This document shows positions 52,263 through 61,058 of a stretch of 64,000 bases of DNA, piece by piece. Positions within the stretch are counted from its first letter, which is position 1. Each line of letters opens with the position of its first letter. Below the pieces are notes generated by a model. It worked only from the letters and a program-made list of their open reading frames with translations, was not told the DNA's origin and did not search any database. The stretch is from Bacillota bacterium (lineage in GTDB: Bacteria; Actinomycetota; Aquicultoria; Aquicultorales; Aquicultoraceae), in contig JAIMBH010000007.1 in NCBI GenBank assembly GCA_023511485.1, positions 21,330-85,329 on the forward strand. Reading direction: 5' to 3'. Made by a program: the position numbers and the translations under genes.

Positions 52263-55097
52263 TTATGCAGCTGCTTCACGCTTTCTGTACGCTTCTTCTT
52301 CTGCAGGCGTTACCGGCTCCCTGCCAAAATAACCCCGCTCAGTTGGCGGCACAAACCTGCGCAGATACCACTTGCGTAACTCGTCCGCAAGAAATATAAC
52401 AACACCAAAGGATAGAGCTATTATCCACTCAACTATCCCAAGCGGTGCCGTGCCAAATATCCGTTGTAGAAAAGGTACATATATTATTAAGGACACGATG
52501 ATGAGCTCAAATATAACACCATATATAACCCATCGGTTTGATAACAAGCCAACTTCAAACACCGAAGCCCTGTTTGTGCGTGAAGCAAATACCGTTCCAA
52601 CCTGCGTGCCTACTATACCAAGAAACGTCATCGTTGTTGCGGCAAGATACAAACTGTGCATAGGGCTTGCCGGATTAGAAATATCCGGGGTACCAAAACT
52701 CCAGCCGCCTGAATACAGAACATAGAAAAATCCCCCGACAACAAGAATTGATTCGATAAGGCCCATAAAAATATAAGCCCTAAATAACAGGGATCTATCT
52801 ATTATGCCTTCGCCCTTCTTTCTTGGAGGCCGTTGCATTACACCCGGCTCGGCAGCCTCGATTCCCAATGCTAGAGCTGGCAATGTCTCCGTCCCAAGAT
52901 CGATGGCCAGGATTTGAAGAACCGTTATGCCAAGCGGGATACTTCCGCCCGATATAACGAAAAGTATGAACGGCACAGCCTCAGGCGTAAGATGGGCAAA
53001 TATATAGGTAACAAACTTCTTTATGTTGTCAAAAACGCTTCTTCCTTCTTCAATTGCGGCAACTATGCTTGCAAAGTTATCGTCAGTTAACACCATCTCG
53101 GATGCTTCTTTTGCGACGTCGGTTCCGGTTATACCCATAGCAATGCCGATATCAGCCTTCTTTAATGCAGGCGCATCGTTTACACCATCGCCTGTAACGG
53201 CAACGATCTCGCCTCTATCTTTAAAGGCAGATACAATCTTTAGCTTGTGTTCAGGAGCTACCCGAGCAAAGATTACCTCCCCTTTATAAAGCGCTTCTTC
53301 AAGGTCATTTTCGGACATTGAGTCAAGTTCATCTCCGGTTATGATTCTTGGGCTTTCGCTCTTTATTATGCCGATTTTTCTAGCAATCGACTCTGCGGTA
53401 AGCCCATAATCACCCGTAATCATGACAATGCGGATGCCGGCACCCTGTGCAACGGAAACTGCATGCTCAACTTCCGGTCTGGGAGGATCCTGCATCGCCA
53501 TTAGGCCCAAAAATACAAGGTCCTTTTCGATATTAGTGGCACTAAACTCGACTTCAGGGCTGATATCTTTATAAGCTATAGCTAGAACCCTCAACCCACG
53601 CCGGGCAAATTCATCATTCGCCCTAATAATTTCATTTCGCATCTCGTCCGTAAGCAGCACAACATTATTGTCTAGCCATATACGGTTGCTCAAATCAAGC
53701 GTCTCTTTAGGCGCGCCTTTAACACAGGCCTCATCCATATCCGGCCTTATCTCATGGATGCTCGACATTCTTTTACGAGCCGACTCGAAGGGAATAAGAT
53801 AAACTCTTGGAAATCTTTTGAATTCTTCTTCAATGTTAAACCCCGCTTTGCGGCAAGCAACTAAAAGTGCGGCCTCTGTTGGGTCGCCTACAACACTCCA
53901 GCTTCGTCTACCATCGCCAGGTGGAACCAGCCTTGATGTGTTGCAAAAAGAAGCAGATCGCCATAGAAGATTATATTTTTTAAGCTCCTCAGAAGTTAGC
54001 TTATGCCCGTCTTGATAAAATTCACCCGTTGGCTCATAGCCAACACCTGTAACTTCGAGAACTTTATTGTCAACCCATATCTCGCGCACAGTCATCTCGT
54101 TTTGAGTAAGGGTGCCTGTTTTATCTGTGCAAATTACAGTGGTGGATCCAAGTGTCTCGACACTTGACAGCTTTTTTATGAGAGCATGCTTGCGCGCCAT
54201 TCGCTGCACGCCTATTGCCAGGGATAGTGAAAGTGTGGGGAGTAATCCCTCGGGAACGTTTGCAACAATAATGCCTATTGCAAAGAGAAGGCTATCCGTA
54301 ATCCCAAGTTCGGTCACAAATATCGATACAAGGAAGAGAACAACTCCAAACCCTATAGCAAGCAAAGCAACTATCTGGGTGGCTTTTGCCACCTCTCTTT
54401 CTAGCGGACTCGGCCCAGGAGCAATTGCCGCTGTAAGGCTTGCTATTTTCCCAAATTCTGTCTGCTGGCCGGTTGCATATACAACTGCCCTCCCTGTTCC
54501 GCTGGCGACGCTAGTACCAGCAAACACCAGGTTAGGCGCTTCAGTAATATGCATATCCGTTAGTACGGGATCGGTAATTCTCCTAACTGGAGCGGACTCG
54601 CCGGTGAAGGAGGCGTTTATCGTACGCATCTCAAAAGCATCAACCAGCCTCCCATCTGCAGGTATGTTATCTCCCTCTTCAAGTACAAGGATATCGCCCG
54701 GCACAACTTCTTCGACAAGTATGCGCTTTACCTCCCCGTTGCGCAAAACCCTGCCATAGCTTGGAAGAAGCTGTTTTAACGCCTCTGTCGCCTTCTCTGC
54801 TTTGTATTCCTGAAAAAAAGCGAATATTGCATTGAGTATAATGACGACGATTATCGCATAACCAAGCTGCGGCAGACCGCCTATAAACGCCAGTATTGCC
54901 CCGCCCCATAGCAGAATCGCAAGGAGGTTATAAAGGTTTGCCAAGAAACTAAAGATAAGTGGCCGCTTCTTTACTTCTGGAAGTTTATTAGGGCCGTATT
55001 CTTGTAGTCTCGCTAAAGCTTCTTCGTCGGAAAGCCCCCTCGGGGACGTCCTTAGTTCACGATAGGCATCTTCTGCGGTCCATCGATATGGCTGCAT
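52263..55097 (-). CDS. P2-type cation-transporting ATPase, copy B
   Basis: 944 residues, clearly paralogous to copy A along the whole length: [54 protein letters not shown] at 55097 (MQPYRW) follows GAGGATGGTTCC; the ATG at 55115 lacks a site. A long C-terminal extension (RFVPPTERGYFGREPVTP) is not in copy A. With copy A it brackets the TrkA pair, all on one strand. Confidence 0.9.
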   Translation of the reverse strand: MQPYRWTAEDAYRELRTSPRGLSDEEALARLQEYGPNKLPEVKKRPLIFSFLANLYNLLAILLWGGAILAFIGGLPQLGYAIIVVIILNAIFAFFQEYKAEKATEALKQLLPSYGRVLRNGEVKRILVEEVVPGDILVLEEGDNIPADGRLVDAFEMRTINASFTGESAPVRRITDPVLTDMHITEAPNLVFAGTSVASGTGRAVVYATGQQTEFGKIASLTAAIAPGPSPLEREVAKATQIVALLAIGFGVVLFLVSIFVTELGITDSLLFAIGIIVANVPEGLLPTLSLSLAIGVQRMARKHALIKKLSSVETLGSTTVICTDKTGTLTQNEMTVREIWVDNKVLEVTGVGYEPTGEFYQDGHKLTSEELKKYNLLWRSASFCNTSRLVPPGDGRRSWSVVGDPTEAALLVACRKAGFNIEEEFKRFPRVYLIPFESARKRMSSIHEIRPDMDEACVKGAPKETLDLSNRIWLDNNVVLLTDEMRNEIIRANDEFARRGLRVLAIAYKDISPEVEFSATNIEKDLVFLGLMAMQDPPRPEVEHAVSVAQGAGIRIVMITGDYGLTAESIARKIGIIKSESPRIITGDELDSMSENDLEEALYKGEVIFARVAPEHKLKIVSAFKDRGEIVAVTGDGVNDAPALKKADIGIAMGITGTDVAKEASEMVLTDDNFASIVAAIEEGRSVFDNIKKFVTYIFAHLTPEAVPFILFVISGGSIPLGITVLQILAIDLGTETLPALALGIEAAEPGVMQRPPRKKGEGIIDRSLLFRAYIFMGLIESILVVGGFFYVLYSGGWSFGTPDISNPASPMHSLYLAATTMTFLGIVGTQVGTVFASRTNRASVFEVGLLSNRWVIYGVIFELIIVSLIIYVPFLQRIFGTAPLGIVEWIIALSFGVVIFLADELRKWYLRRFVPPTERGYFGREPVTPAEEEAYRKREAAA

Positions 55098-55372
55098 GGA
55101 ACCATCCTCATGCACTTGATTTACAATAAGTATTTGCCCAAATTTTCTTTAGCTAATTACTTGCAGGCTAAATTAAATTGAAATGAAATATTTGCTTTTA
55201 TTCTTTACTCTAAGCTGGCTTGAGTTACCCGATGCCAACTGATTATAAAAATACCCATTTCGACAAAATAAGACGCCGCATGTTATAAATGTCCAGTGGT
55301 ATTTATAAAAACAGAGAGTTAAATACCAACAATGACAGACCAATAAAAAAACATAAGCTAATAAGCAAAAGT

Positions 55373-56458
55373 TTACTGTTGCCGTCCTTGCAGGTAGTCA
55401 ACAATGCCCTGGCAGATTCCTGCAGCCAGCCTGTCCTGGTAGGAAGGATCATTTAATGCGGCATCTTCTTCGGGATTTGTCATAAATCCAGTTTCAACTA
55501 GAACTGTGGGGACTTTTGACCAGTTGAAGCCGGTTAAGTCGCTCCGCGCAACAATGCCATTATCCTCATGTTTAGTAAACGCCACTACATTTTTTTGAAT
55601 TATGCGGGCGGCGTTGAAGCTCTCTTGATGGATGAGAGCAGTCCAATTATTTGGAGCAGGATACAAGGTAGAGATGCCATTTTTTGTCGGGTCCGCGTCT
55701 CCATCTGCATGTATCCTGACAAAAAGAGCAGCGCACGCACTGTTGGCGATATTTGCACGCTCAATATTACTCAGGTTTACGTCGTTTTTATCTCGCGTCA
55801 TAACCACTTTAAGGCCTTTCGCTTCAAGTTTGGTTTTTAGCTTCATCGCTATTTCAAGAGTCACTTTGTACTCAGGCGTCTTTGAAATAGCTCCGCGTGT
55901 GCCGCCAGAGCATTTCTCTTTGGTTTCTTTAGCGCCGGGGCCAATTGGTTCACGCTCAAGGTTCGCATGGCTTTGGTGACCTGCATCAATTACTATGACG
56001 TAGCGCTGGACATTCGGCGTGGGCATCTGTGGCTCAAGAGGCGGGGTAGGCAGAGGCTTCAGGTCTTCGTCAACAGCAATTGATTTCCTGGCGGATTTTT
56101 CGTCTGATTTTCTAGCATTTTTGCGGTCATTGCCGCTACTTACTCTGACAATAATTCTATCGCCTTTTCTTATTGGCTTATTGGGTAAAGGTTTTTGCGA
56201 AATCACTTCATTTATGGGATGGGTTTTATCAAAAAGCCAAGCATCGATCTCGATCTTTAAGCCATGAGCCTGCGCTATTTCTCTGGCTTTCGAAATATTA
56301 CTGCCAACAAGAGTAGGAGTCTTGATGGTGTCTTTATCTTCGCCAACGGTAAAAACCAGATACAGCCCTAATCCAATAAAAGCAGTAATAGCGATAGCAG
56401 CAGCAATTATAATGCTAAGTTTAGCTCTGGCTTCACCGATTTGATTTAAATCATGCAT
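55373..56458 (-). CDS. N-acetylmuramoyl-L-alanine amidase with PASTA domain
   Basis: 361 residues. One N-terminal helix (about 14-35), a PASTA domain (about 42-107, TPTLVGSNISKAREIAQAHG), a charged linker, and an Amidase_3 catalytic domain (about 150-358) with zinc ligands in VIDAGHQSH, near KVTLEIAMKLKTKL, and a final LVETGFMTNPEED. Cleaves peptidoglycan stems outside the membrane; PASTA binds muropeptides, as in Gram-positive wall enzymes. The PASTA domain before the amidase is an uncommon order. Confidence 0.9.
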   Translation of the reverse strand: MHDLNQIGEARAKLSIIIAAAIAITAFIGLGLYLVFTVGEDKDTIKTPTLVGSNISKAREIAQAHGLKIEIDAWLFDKTHPINEVISQKPLPNKPIRKGDRIIVRVSSGNDRKNARKSDEKSARKSIAVDEDLKPLPTPPLEPQMPTPNVQRYVIVIDAGHQSHANLEREPIGPGAKETKEKCSGGTRGAISKTPEYKVTLEIAMKLKTKLEAKGLKVVMTRDKNDVNLSNIERANIANSACAALFVRIHADGDADPTKNGISTLYPAPNNWTALIHQESFNAARIIQKNVVAFTKHEDNGIVARSDLTGFNWSKVPTVLVETGFMTNPEEDAALNDPSYQDRLAAGICQGIVDYLQGRQQ

Positions 56459-56587
56459 TGGTTTCTTCTTTTTCTATCGAATAATTTTATTATCGATAAA
56501 TTAAAGCATATTTCTAGAGCAAGGTCTAAATTACTTGGGATTGGCCCGAAAAGTCACCGCTATTAAATATGCTAGGTATGCAGCGCG

Positions 56588-56615
56588 TTGACAGAGTATC
56601 ACGAAATGATATAAT
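56588..56615 (+). promoter_or_regulatory. tRNA-Leu promoter
   Basis: Consensus TTGACA (56588-56593), 16-nt spacer, consensus TATAAT (56610-56615). Start of transcription about 40 nt before the tRNA. Confidence 0.7.
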
Positions 56616-56664
56616 TACTTTTGCGCGTATGGTATACAATTAATACAGGATTTTCGCTATATTT

Positions 56665-56749
56665 GTCCGAGTGGCGGAATTGGTAGACGCGCTAGGTTGA
56701 GGGCCTAGTGGCCGTTGAGGCCGTGCTGGTTCAAGTCCAGTCTCGGACA
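56665..56749 (+). tRNA. tRNA-Leu (GAG)
   Basis: 85 nt class II tRNA: acceptor GTCCGAG/CTCGGAC, anticodon stem CTAGG/CCTAG with loop TTGAGGG (anticodon GAG), long variable arm TGGCCGTTGAGGCCG, T arm CTGG-TTCAAGT-CCAG, discriminator A. CCA not encoded. Confidence 0.95.
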
Positions 56750-56751
56750 CG

Positions 56752-56796
56752 CAGAATAAATAAAGCCTGGCCATGAGCCAGGCTTTATTTATTCTG
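56752..56796. terminator. Bidirectional terminator shared by tRNA-Leu and the phosphatase gene
   Basis: Perfect 20-bp stem (56752-56771 with 56777-56796), core AAAGCCTGGC/GCCAGGCTTT flanked by A/T runs on both sides, 5-nt loop. On the minus strand its first arm overlaps the stop codon (56791-56789) of the phosphatase gene. Confidence 0.88.
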
Positions 56797-58603
56797 CCCT
56801 TCTAAGAACCATCACGGCAATATCGTCCTCGGATCTGCCACTTGTAAATCCCTTGGCCATACTAACCAGTTCATAGGCGATATCCTGTGGTGACTTGCCA
56901 GGGGTAATCTGGCTAAGCCCCTTAATTAAAATTTGTTCATCTATGGTTTGCCCTTTAAACATCGTCTCAACCAGGCCGTCTGTGTAAAGGATTACTCCGT
57001 CCCCAACTGCAAGATCGATCTCGTTCTGGTCGTAGATGACTTCGCTGAATATGCCAAGCGGAAGATTACTATCGACTTCGCAAAGCTCACACTGCTCGTT
57101 TCGCCAGATAATGATATCTGGGTGACCTGCACGGGAGAATACAAGTTTGCCAGTTACCAGATCAAGCACACCATATATTACGGTTACAAACTTATTCGTA
57201 CCAAGCTGCCAGGAAATAACCTTATTTGCTTCAGAGAGCACTGATGCAGGTGAAATCCCCATATATGCAAATGCCCTGATAGTGCTTTTAACCATTGATG
57301 TAATCGTTGCAGCCTCAAGGCCCTTTCCCGATACATCACCAACAAGAATGCCAACCTTACCGCCTCCAAGGTCAAAAAGATCGTAAAAGTCCCCTCCGAC
57401 TTTAGCAATTTCTGCAGCTGACTCATAAACAATACCCAACTCTATCCCAGGTAAGTTCCTTGGTATCGCAAGAATGGCTTGCTGAAGTGCCTCCGCTACA
57501 GTATGCTCTTTTTCATACGCCTGAGCTCTTTCAATTGCCACAGAAACGTGAGCACACAACGCAGTCAATAGCTCTTCGTCGGTCTTTGTAAAGGATAGGC
57601 CATCCAGCTTATTGGTGACTATAACATGCCCCATGAAATTACCATTTGAATCCAAAAGCGGAGCACCCAGAAGACCCCGTATAGTGGCATGGCCTTTAGG
57701 CAGACCTTTGCTTAAATAGTTAGGAGATATATCATTTAACCGAATGGGTTTTTTAGTCCTGTACATCTCACCGTACAGGCCATCATAATTCCTTAGCTTA
57801 ATGTTAAAATCCTTGACCTCAGTGTAACTGGTCGCACCTTCCGACCAGGATATTGTAAGGAAATTCTCCTCTGTTTCGTTGTAGAGCAATACAGATGCGT
57901 ATGCACTATTGAGTAAAAGCCTTGCCGCATCGGCCAGTTTATCTGCCATTTTATTGGGGTCTGCTTCCCTGGTCACCTTTTGTGCAAGGTCGTTTAAGGT
58001 CTGGAGACTCTGGATGCTATTTTTTAATTCAATCTCAATCGCTCGTTTCTCTTCAAATACGTGCGCAGTATCCATCGCCGCTGCGATGTGATTAACAAAA
58101 GCTGAGACCAAAAAATCTATCTCTGCCTCCGGTATCCCTAATTTTCCAAGCATCTCCGATGAGAATCCAAAAACTCCAATTTTTCTGTCTTCAACAGTAA
58201 GCGGATATGCGACTAAGACGGGAATGTCTTTCTCAGATATTTTATCGCTCGGCACCAGCTTGAGCCTGGGATCCGCCTCAAAAATGATCTCGGGCTGCTG
58301 TGTTAAAAAAACTTTACCTGGAATGCCGATGCCCGGCTTTACCGTAAAACCCTTAAACATCTCCTCGCCTGGACCCCAATAGCGATCTATTCTAAGAAGG
58401 TCATCGCCCGAATCATATACTAACAGCCAAACAGCATTTGCGCGGAACACCTGTTTTGCTTCTTCGATAATGATATTTTCCAAATCTTGCAGGGGCAGTT
58501 TACCGCTTATTGAACGAGCTGATTCAATAAGCAGAGATAGCATATCGGTAAAGGCTTGAGCCGCATTATTTGTTTCGCTTGTGACATTTTTCCTTATTAT
58601 CAT
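56789..58603 (-). CDS. GAF-GAF-SpoIIE (RsbU-type) phosphatase
   Basis: 604 residues, cytosolic. Two GAF domains (about 28-180 and 215-362), a short linker helix, and a PP2C/SpoIIE domain (about 385-602) with GGDFYDLFDLG, VGDVSGKGLEA and GRSEDDIAVMVL. Its phosphatase domain is a paralogue of that at 22833. Predicted to dephosphorylate a STAS anti-anti-sigma factor such as that at 26246. Ends inside the shared terminator. Confidence 0.9.
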   Translation of the reverse strand: MIIRKNVTSETNNAAQAFTDMLSLLIESARSISGKLPLQDLENIIIEEAKQVFRANAVWLLVYDSGDDLLRIDRYWGPGEEMFKGFTVKPGIGIPGKVFLTQQPEIIFEADPRLKLVPSDKISEKDIPVLVAYPLTVEDRKIGVFGFSSEMLGKLGIPEAEIDFLVSAFVNHIAAAMDTAHVFEEKRAIEIELKNSIQSLQTLNDLAQKVTREADPNKMADKLADAARLLLNSAYASVLLYNETEENFLTISWSEGATSYTEVKDFNIKLRNYDGLYGEMYRTKKPIRLNDISPNYLSKGLPKGHATIRGLLGAPLLDSNGNFMGHVIVTNKLDGLSFTKTDEELLTALCAHVSVAIERAQAYEKEHTVAEALQQAILAIPRNLPGIELGIVYESAAEIAKVGGDFYDLFDLGGGKVGILVGDVSGKGLEAATITSMVKSTIRAFAYMGISPASVLSEANKVISWQLGTNKFVTVIYGVLDLVTGKLVFSRAGHPDIIIWRNEQCELCEVDSNLPLGIFSEVIYDQNEIDLAVGDGVILYTDGLVETMFKGQTIDEQILIKGLSQITPGKSPQDIAYELVSMAKGFTSGRSEDDIAVMVLRRAE

Positions 58604-59053
58604 AACGCACCGCTCTTATGCTCTTTTGAACCACTGGCCATACACCTGCCGCTGTTTTTGCTAGTAATTCTAACAACTAGCAACTCTAATGGAATACACT
58701 TGAGGATACCTTATTTTACTGTGGGTTAATTTACTTATATCCTGTAAAATCTATAGCGGTAATTTAAATTTATTATTTTATTGTGCCTGCGGTTACCGGC
58801 TATCCTGCTAGTGGCTATATAACCCAATTTAAAATTATAGCTAATATTGTTGGCAAGAGCAAGTATATTATACGCCTGCAAACGTACGCTTAATTAGGAC
58901 TTGTCATATATTATATCGTACCGATCAATAGATCAGCATCCTGAGAGAATCACGGCTTTTAAACAAAAACCATCCGGCACGCTAACATGTACCCCTTGCA
59001 ACGCAATAAGAGATCGCGTTTGTTTAAGTTCTTATAACTCTTTATCAATTCCG
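58604..59053. other. Divergent intergenic region without a gene
   Basis: About 450 bp, AT-rich, between the phosphatase and the ABC exporter genes. Stop-rich in all frames I read. No RNA gene recognised. Confidence 0.4.
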
Positions 59054-59071
59054 GGTATAAAAGTTTATACC
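59054..59071 (+). promoter_or_regulatory. Dyad upstream of the ABC exporter operon
   Basis: GGTATAAAAGTTTATACC, an 8-2-8 inverted repeat, followed by TTTTT and lying 35 bp before the GTG at 59107. It includes TATAAA, a possible -10. Could be an operator for a regulator of the exporter; no regulator is adjacent. Confidence 0.4.
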
Positions 59072-59106
59072 TTTTTCGGGTAAACCTAAATCAAGGAGCG
59101 CACTCT

Positions 59107-59814
59107 GTGGCATTAATTGAGTTAAAAAGCGTAAGCAAAGTCTATGTCACCGGCCCTACTTCATTTACAGCTTTAAGCGATATCGATTTAAGTGTCGAAA
59201 GCGGTGATTTTGTAGCTGTTATGGGACCCTCCGGCAGCGGTAAGTCAACCCTGCTAAATATCCTTGGGTTACTGGATAAGCCAACCAGCGGCACTTATTT
59301 ATTTGAAGGCGAAAATGTCGCTTTTAAGAGCGACCGCGAGTTGGCGCACATCAGAGGGCAAAAAATTGGTTTTGTTTTTCAGTTCTACAACTTGATACCC
59401 AGGCTTACCGTCCTTCGTAACGTTGAAGTACCAATGATATATGCGGGAATACCTGTGGCAGAGCGTAGACAACGTGCTATCGAGCACCTTCGATACGTTG
59501 GCCTCGAAAACAGAATAAATTATTATCCCAATAGCTTATCAGGCGGCGAGACACAGCGGGCGGCAATCGCAAGGGCACTGGTCAATAATCCAAAAGTTAT
59601 ATTAGCAGATGAGCCGACTGGGAATTTAGATACAAAAACCGGCCACGAGATATTAGACCTTCTGACTGAGCTCAATAGAAAAGGCTCAACCGTTATACTT
59701 ATAACCCATGAACGGGACATCGCAAATTATGCAAAAAGAATTATCAGAATTCAGGATGGCAGAATAAGGATTTCTAAATGGTCGAGAATATTAAAATCGC
59801 TCTTTTCTCGGTAG
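59107..59814 (+). CDS. ABC transporter ATP-binding protein (MacB/LolD type)
   Basis: 235 residues. Walker A GPSGSGKSTLLN (about 38-49), Q-loop, signature LSGGETQRAAIARAL, Walker B VILADEPTGNLDTKTG, switch His in LITHERDIANYAKR. The DEPTGNLD form is typical of MacB/LolD/FtsE ATPases. GTG start after AAGGAGCGCACTCT. Overlaps the permease gene by 37 bp. Confidence 0.95.
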   Translation: MALIELKSVSKVYVTGPTSFTALSDIDLSVESGDFVAVMGPSGSGKSTLLNILGLLDKPTSGTYLFEGENVAFKSDRELAHIRGQKIGFVFQFYNLIPRLTVLRNVEVPMIYAGIPVAERRQRAIEHLRYVGLENRINYYPNSLSGGETQRAAIARALVNNPKVILADEPTGNLDTKTGHEILDLLTELNRKGSTVILITHERDIANYAKRIIRIQDGRIRISKWSRILKSLFSR

Positions 59815-60983
59815 CAACTAATAAAGTCAGAACATTTCTTACTGTGCTTGGAGTTTTAATAGGAGTAGTTGCCGTTGTACTCCTGCTTGCTCTCGGACAG
59901 GGAGTTAGACAAGATATAACGAGCGAGATAGAGAACCTGGGCTCAAACCTTGTCATCATCGTACCAGGTAAGGTAGAGAGGGGGCAGCCTATAAATCCGG
60001 CGGCGACCATAAGTTCGACCCTTACTAAGGAAGATGTAGACGCAGTGAGAAATATTGCTTCTGTTAAGTTTGTAACCCCGTTGTCTATCGCGTCTGGTGG
60101 AGCAAGTTTTAACAATAACACTGAGCCTCAAGCAATTAACTTTGGTGCAAATAATACCGCAAAAGAGATATTTGACCTCAAGGTAGAGCAGGGGCGTTTT
60201 ATAACTGCAGATGATATGAGAGGAAAGGCTCGGGTCATAGTCCTTGGGGCAGCGGTGAAGGACACGCTCTTTGGCAATCAGGATCCGATAGGTAAAATGG
60301 TAAGAGTTAGAGATGTGGACTTTGAAGTTATCGGCGTGCTGGAGAGCGCGCCATCTACAACGCAGTTTGGCCTGAATCTAGATGCCGCTGACTATATCCC
60401 GTTTGACACAGCCGATAGTCTATTTCAAAACACGCCTATTCTAAGAATAGCCGCCGAAATAAGAAGCGCAGATGAGATAGATAGCGCAGTTAAAGAAATA
60501 AGAGATGCGATTAGTAAATTACACGGTACGTCCGAAGATTTCTCTGTTTTGACCCAAAAAGATTTGCTTGGCCTGGTTGATAATGTTCTAAGTATTATAA
60601 CTACAATGATTGTGGGTTTAGCCAGCATCTCCCTTATTGTCGGCGGCATAGGCATTATGAATGTTATGCTTGTCACAGTAACTGAAAGAACAAGGGAGAT
60701 AGGCATAAGAAAAGCACTTGGAGCAACTAGAGCTAGCATCTTGACCCAATTTCTAACTGAAGCGCTTGTCATAAGTTTTATAGGAGCAGGTGCCGGCCTT
60801 GGGATTGCCATCTTAGCCATTTATATAATAAGGCAAGTAAGCACGGCACTGCATCCTGTTCTCACAATTACTAGTATTATCATGGCCTTTGTTATGGCTT
60901 TTGCTGTAGGAATAATCTTTGGAGTGGCTCCTGCAGTAAGAGCAGCAAATAAGAATCCAATCGAGGCGTTAAGATATGAATAG
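59778..60983 (+). CDS. MacB-type ABC permease
   Basis: 401 residues: helix 1 (about 17-40), an extracytoplasmic MacB periplasmic-core domain (about 45-240), then three helices in an FtsX domain (about 280-400) with ERTREIGIRKALGATRASIL. Mechanotransmission-type exporter of peptides, lipoproteins or drugs; no MacA adaptor is adjacent, which fits a monoderm. The start lies inside the ATPase gene. Confidence 0.93.
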   Translation: MVENIKIALFSVATNKVRTFLTVLGVLIGVVAVVLLLALGQGVRQDITSEIENLGSNLVIIVPGKVERGQPINPAATISSTLTKEDVDAVRNIASVKFVTPLSIASGGASFNNNTEPQAINFGANNTAKEIFDLKVEQGRFITADDMRGKARVIVLGAAVKDTLFGNQDPIGKMVRVRDVDFEVIGVLESAPSTTQFGLNLDAADYIPFDTADSLFQNTPILRIAAEIRSADEIDSAVKEIRDAISKLHGTSEDFSVLTQKDLLGLVDNVLSIITTMIVGLASISLIVGGIGIMNVMLVTVTERTREIGIRKALGATRASILTQFLTEALVISFIGAGAGLGIAILAIYIIRQVSTALHPVLTITSIIMAFVMAFAVGIIFGVAPAVRAANKNPIEALRYE

Positions 60984-60989
60984 TGGCAG

Positions 60990-61057
60990 TGCTGCAGTGT
61001 TGCAGTGTTGCAGTTTTGCGGTTTTGCGGTTTTGCGGTTTTACAGTATTGCAGCGCT
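60990..61057. repeat. Degenerate short tandem repeat between convergent genes
   Basis: About eight degenerate 7-8 bp units moving from TGCAGTGT to TGCGGTTT, between the permease stop and the CapA stop. No spacer structure, so not a CRISPR. Confidence 0.75.
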
Positions 61058-61058
61058 A

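Noticed and set aside
54112..54759. Plus-strand 215-codon open frame opposite P-type ATPase copy B
   Set aside because: Shadow of a conserved gene, no family features.
60990..61057. CRISPR array
   Set aside because: Units are 7-8 bp, contiguous and degenerate with no spacers; no cas genes in the window.
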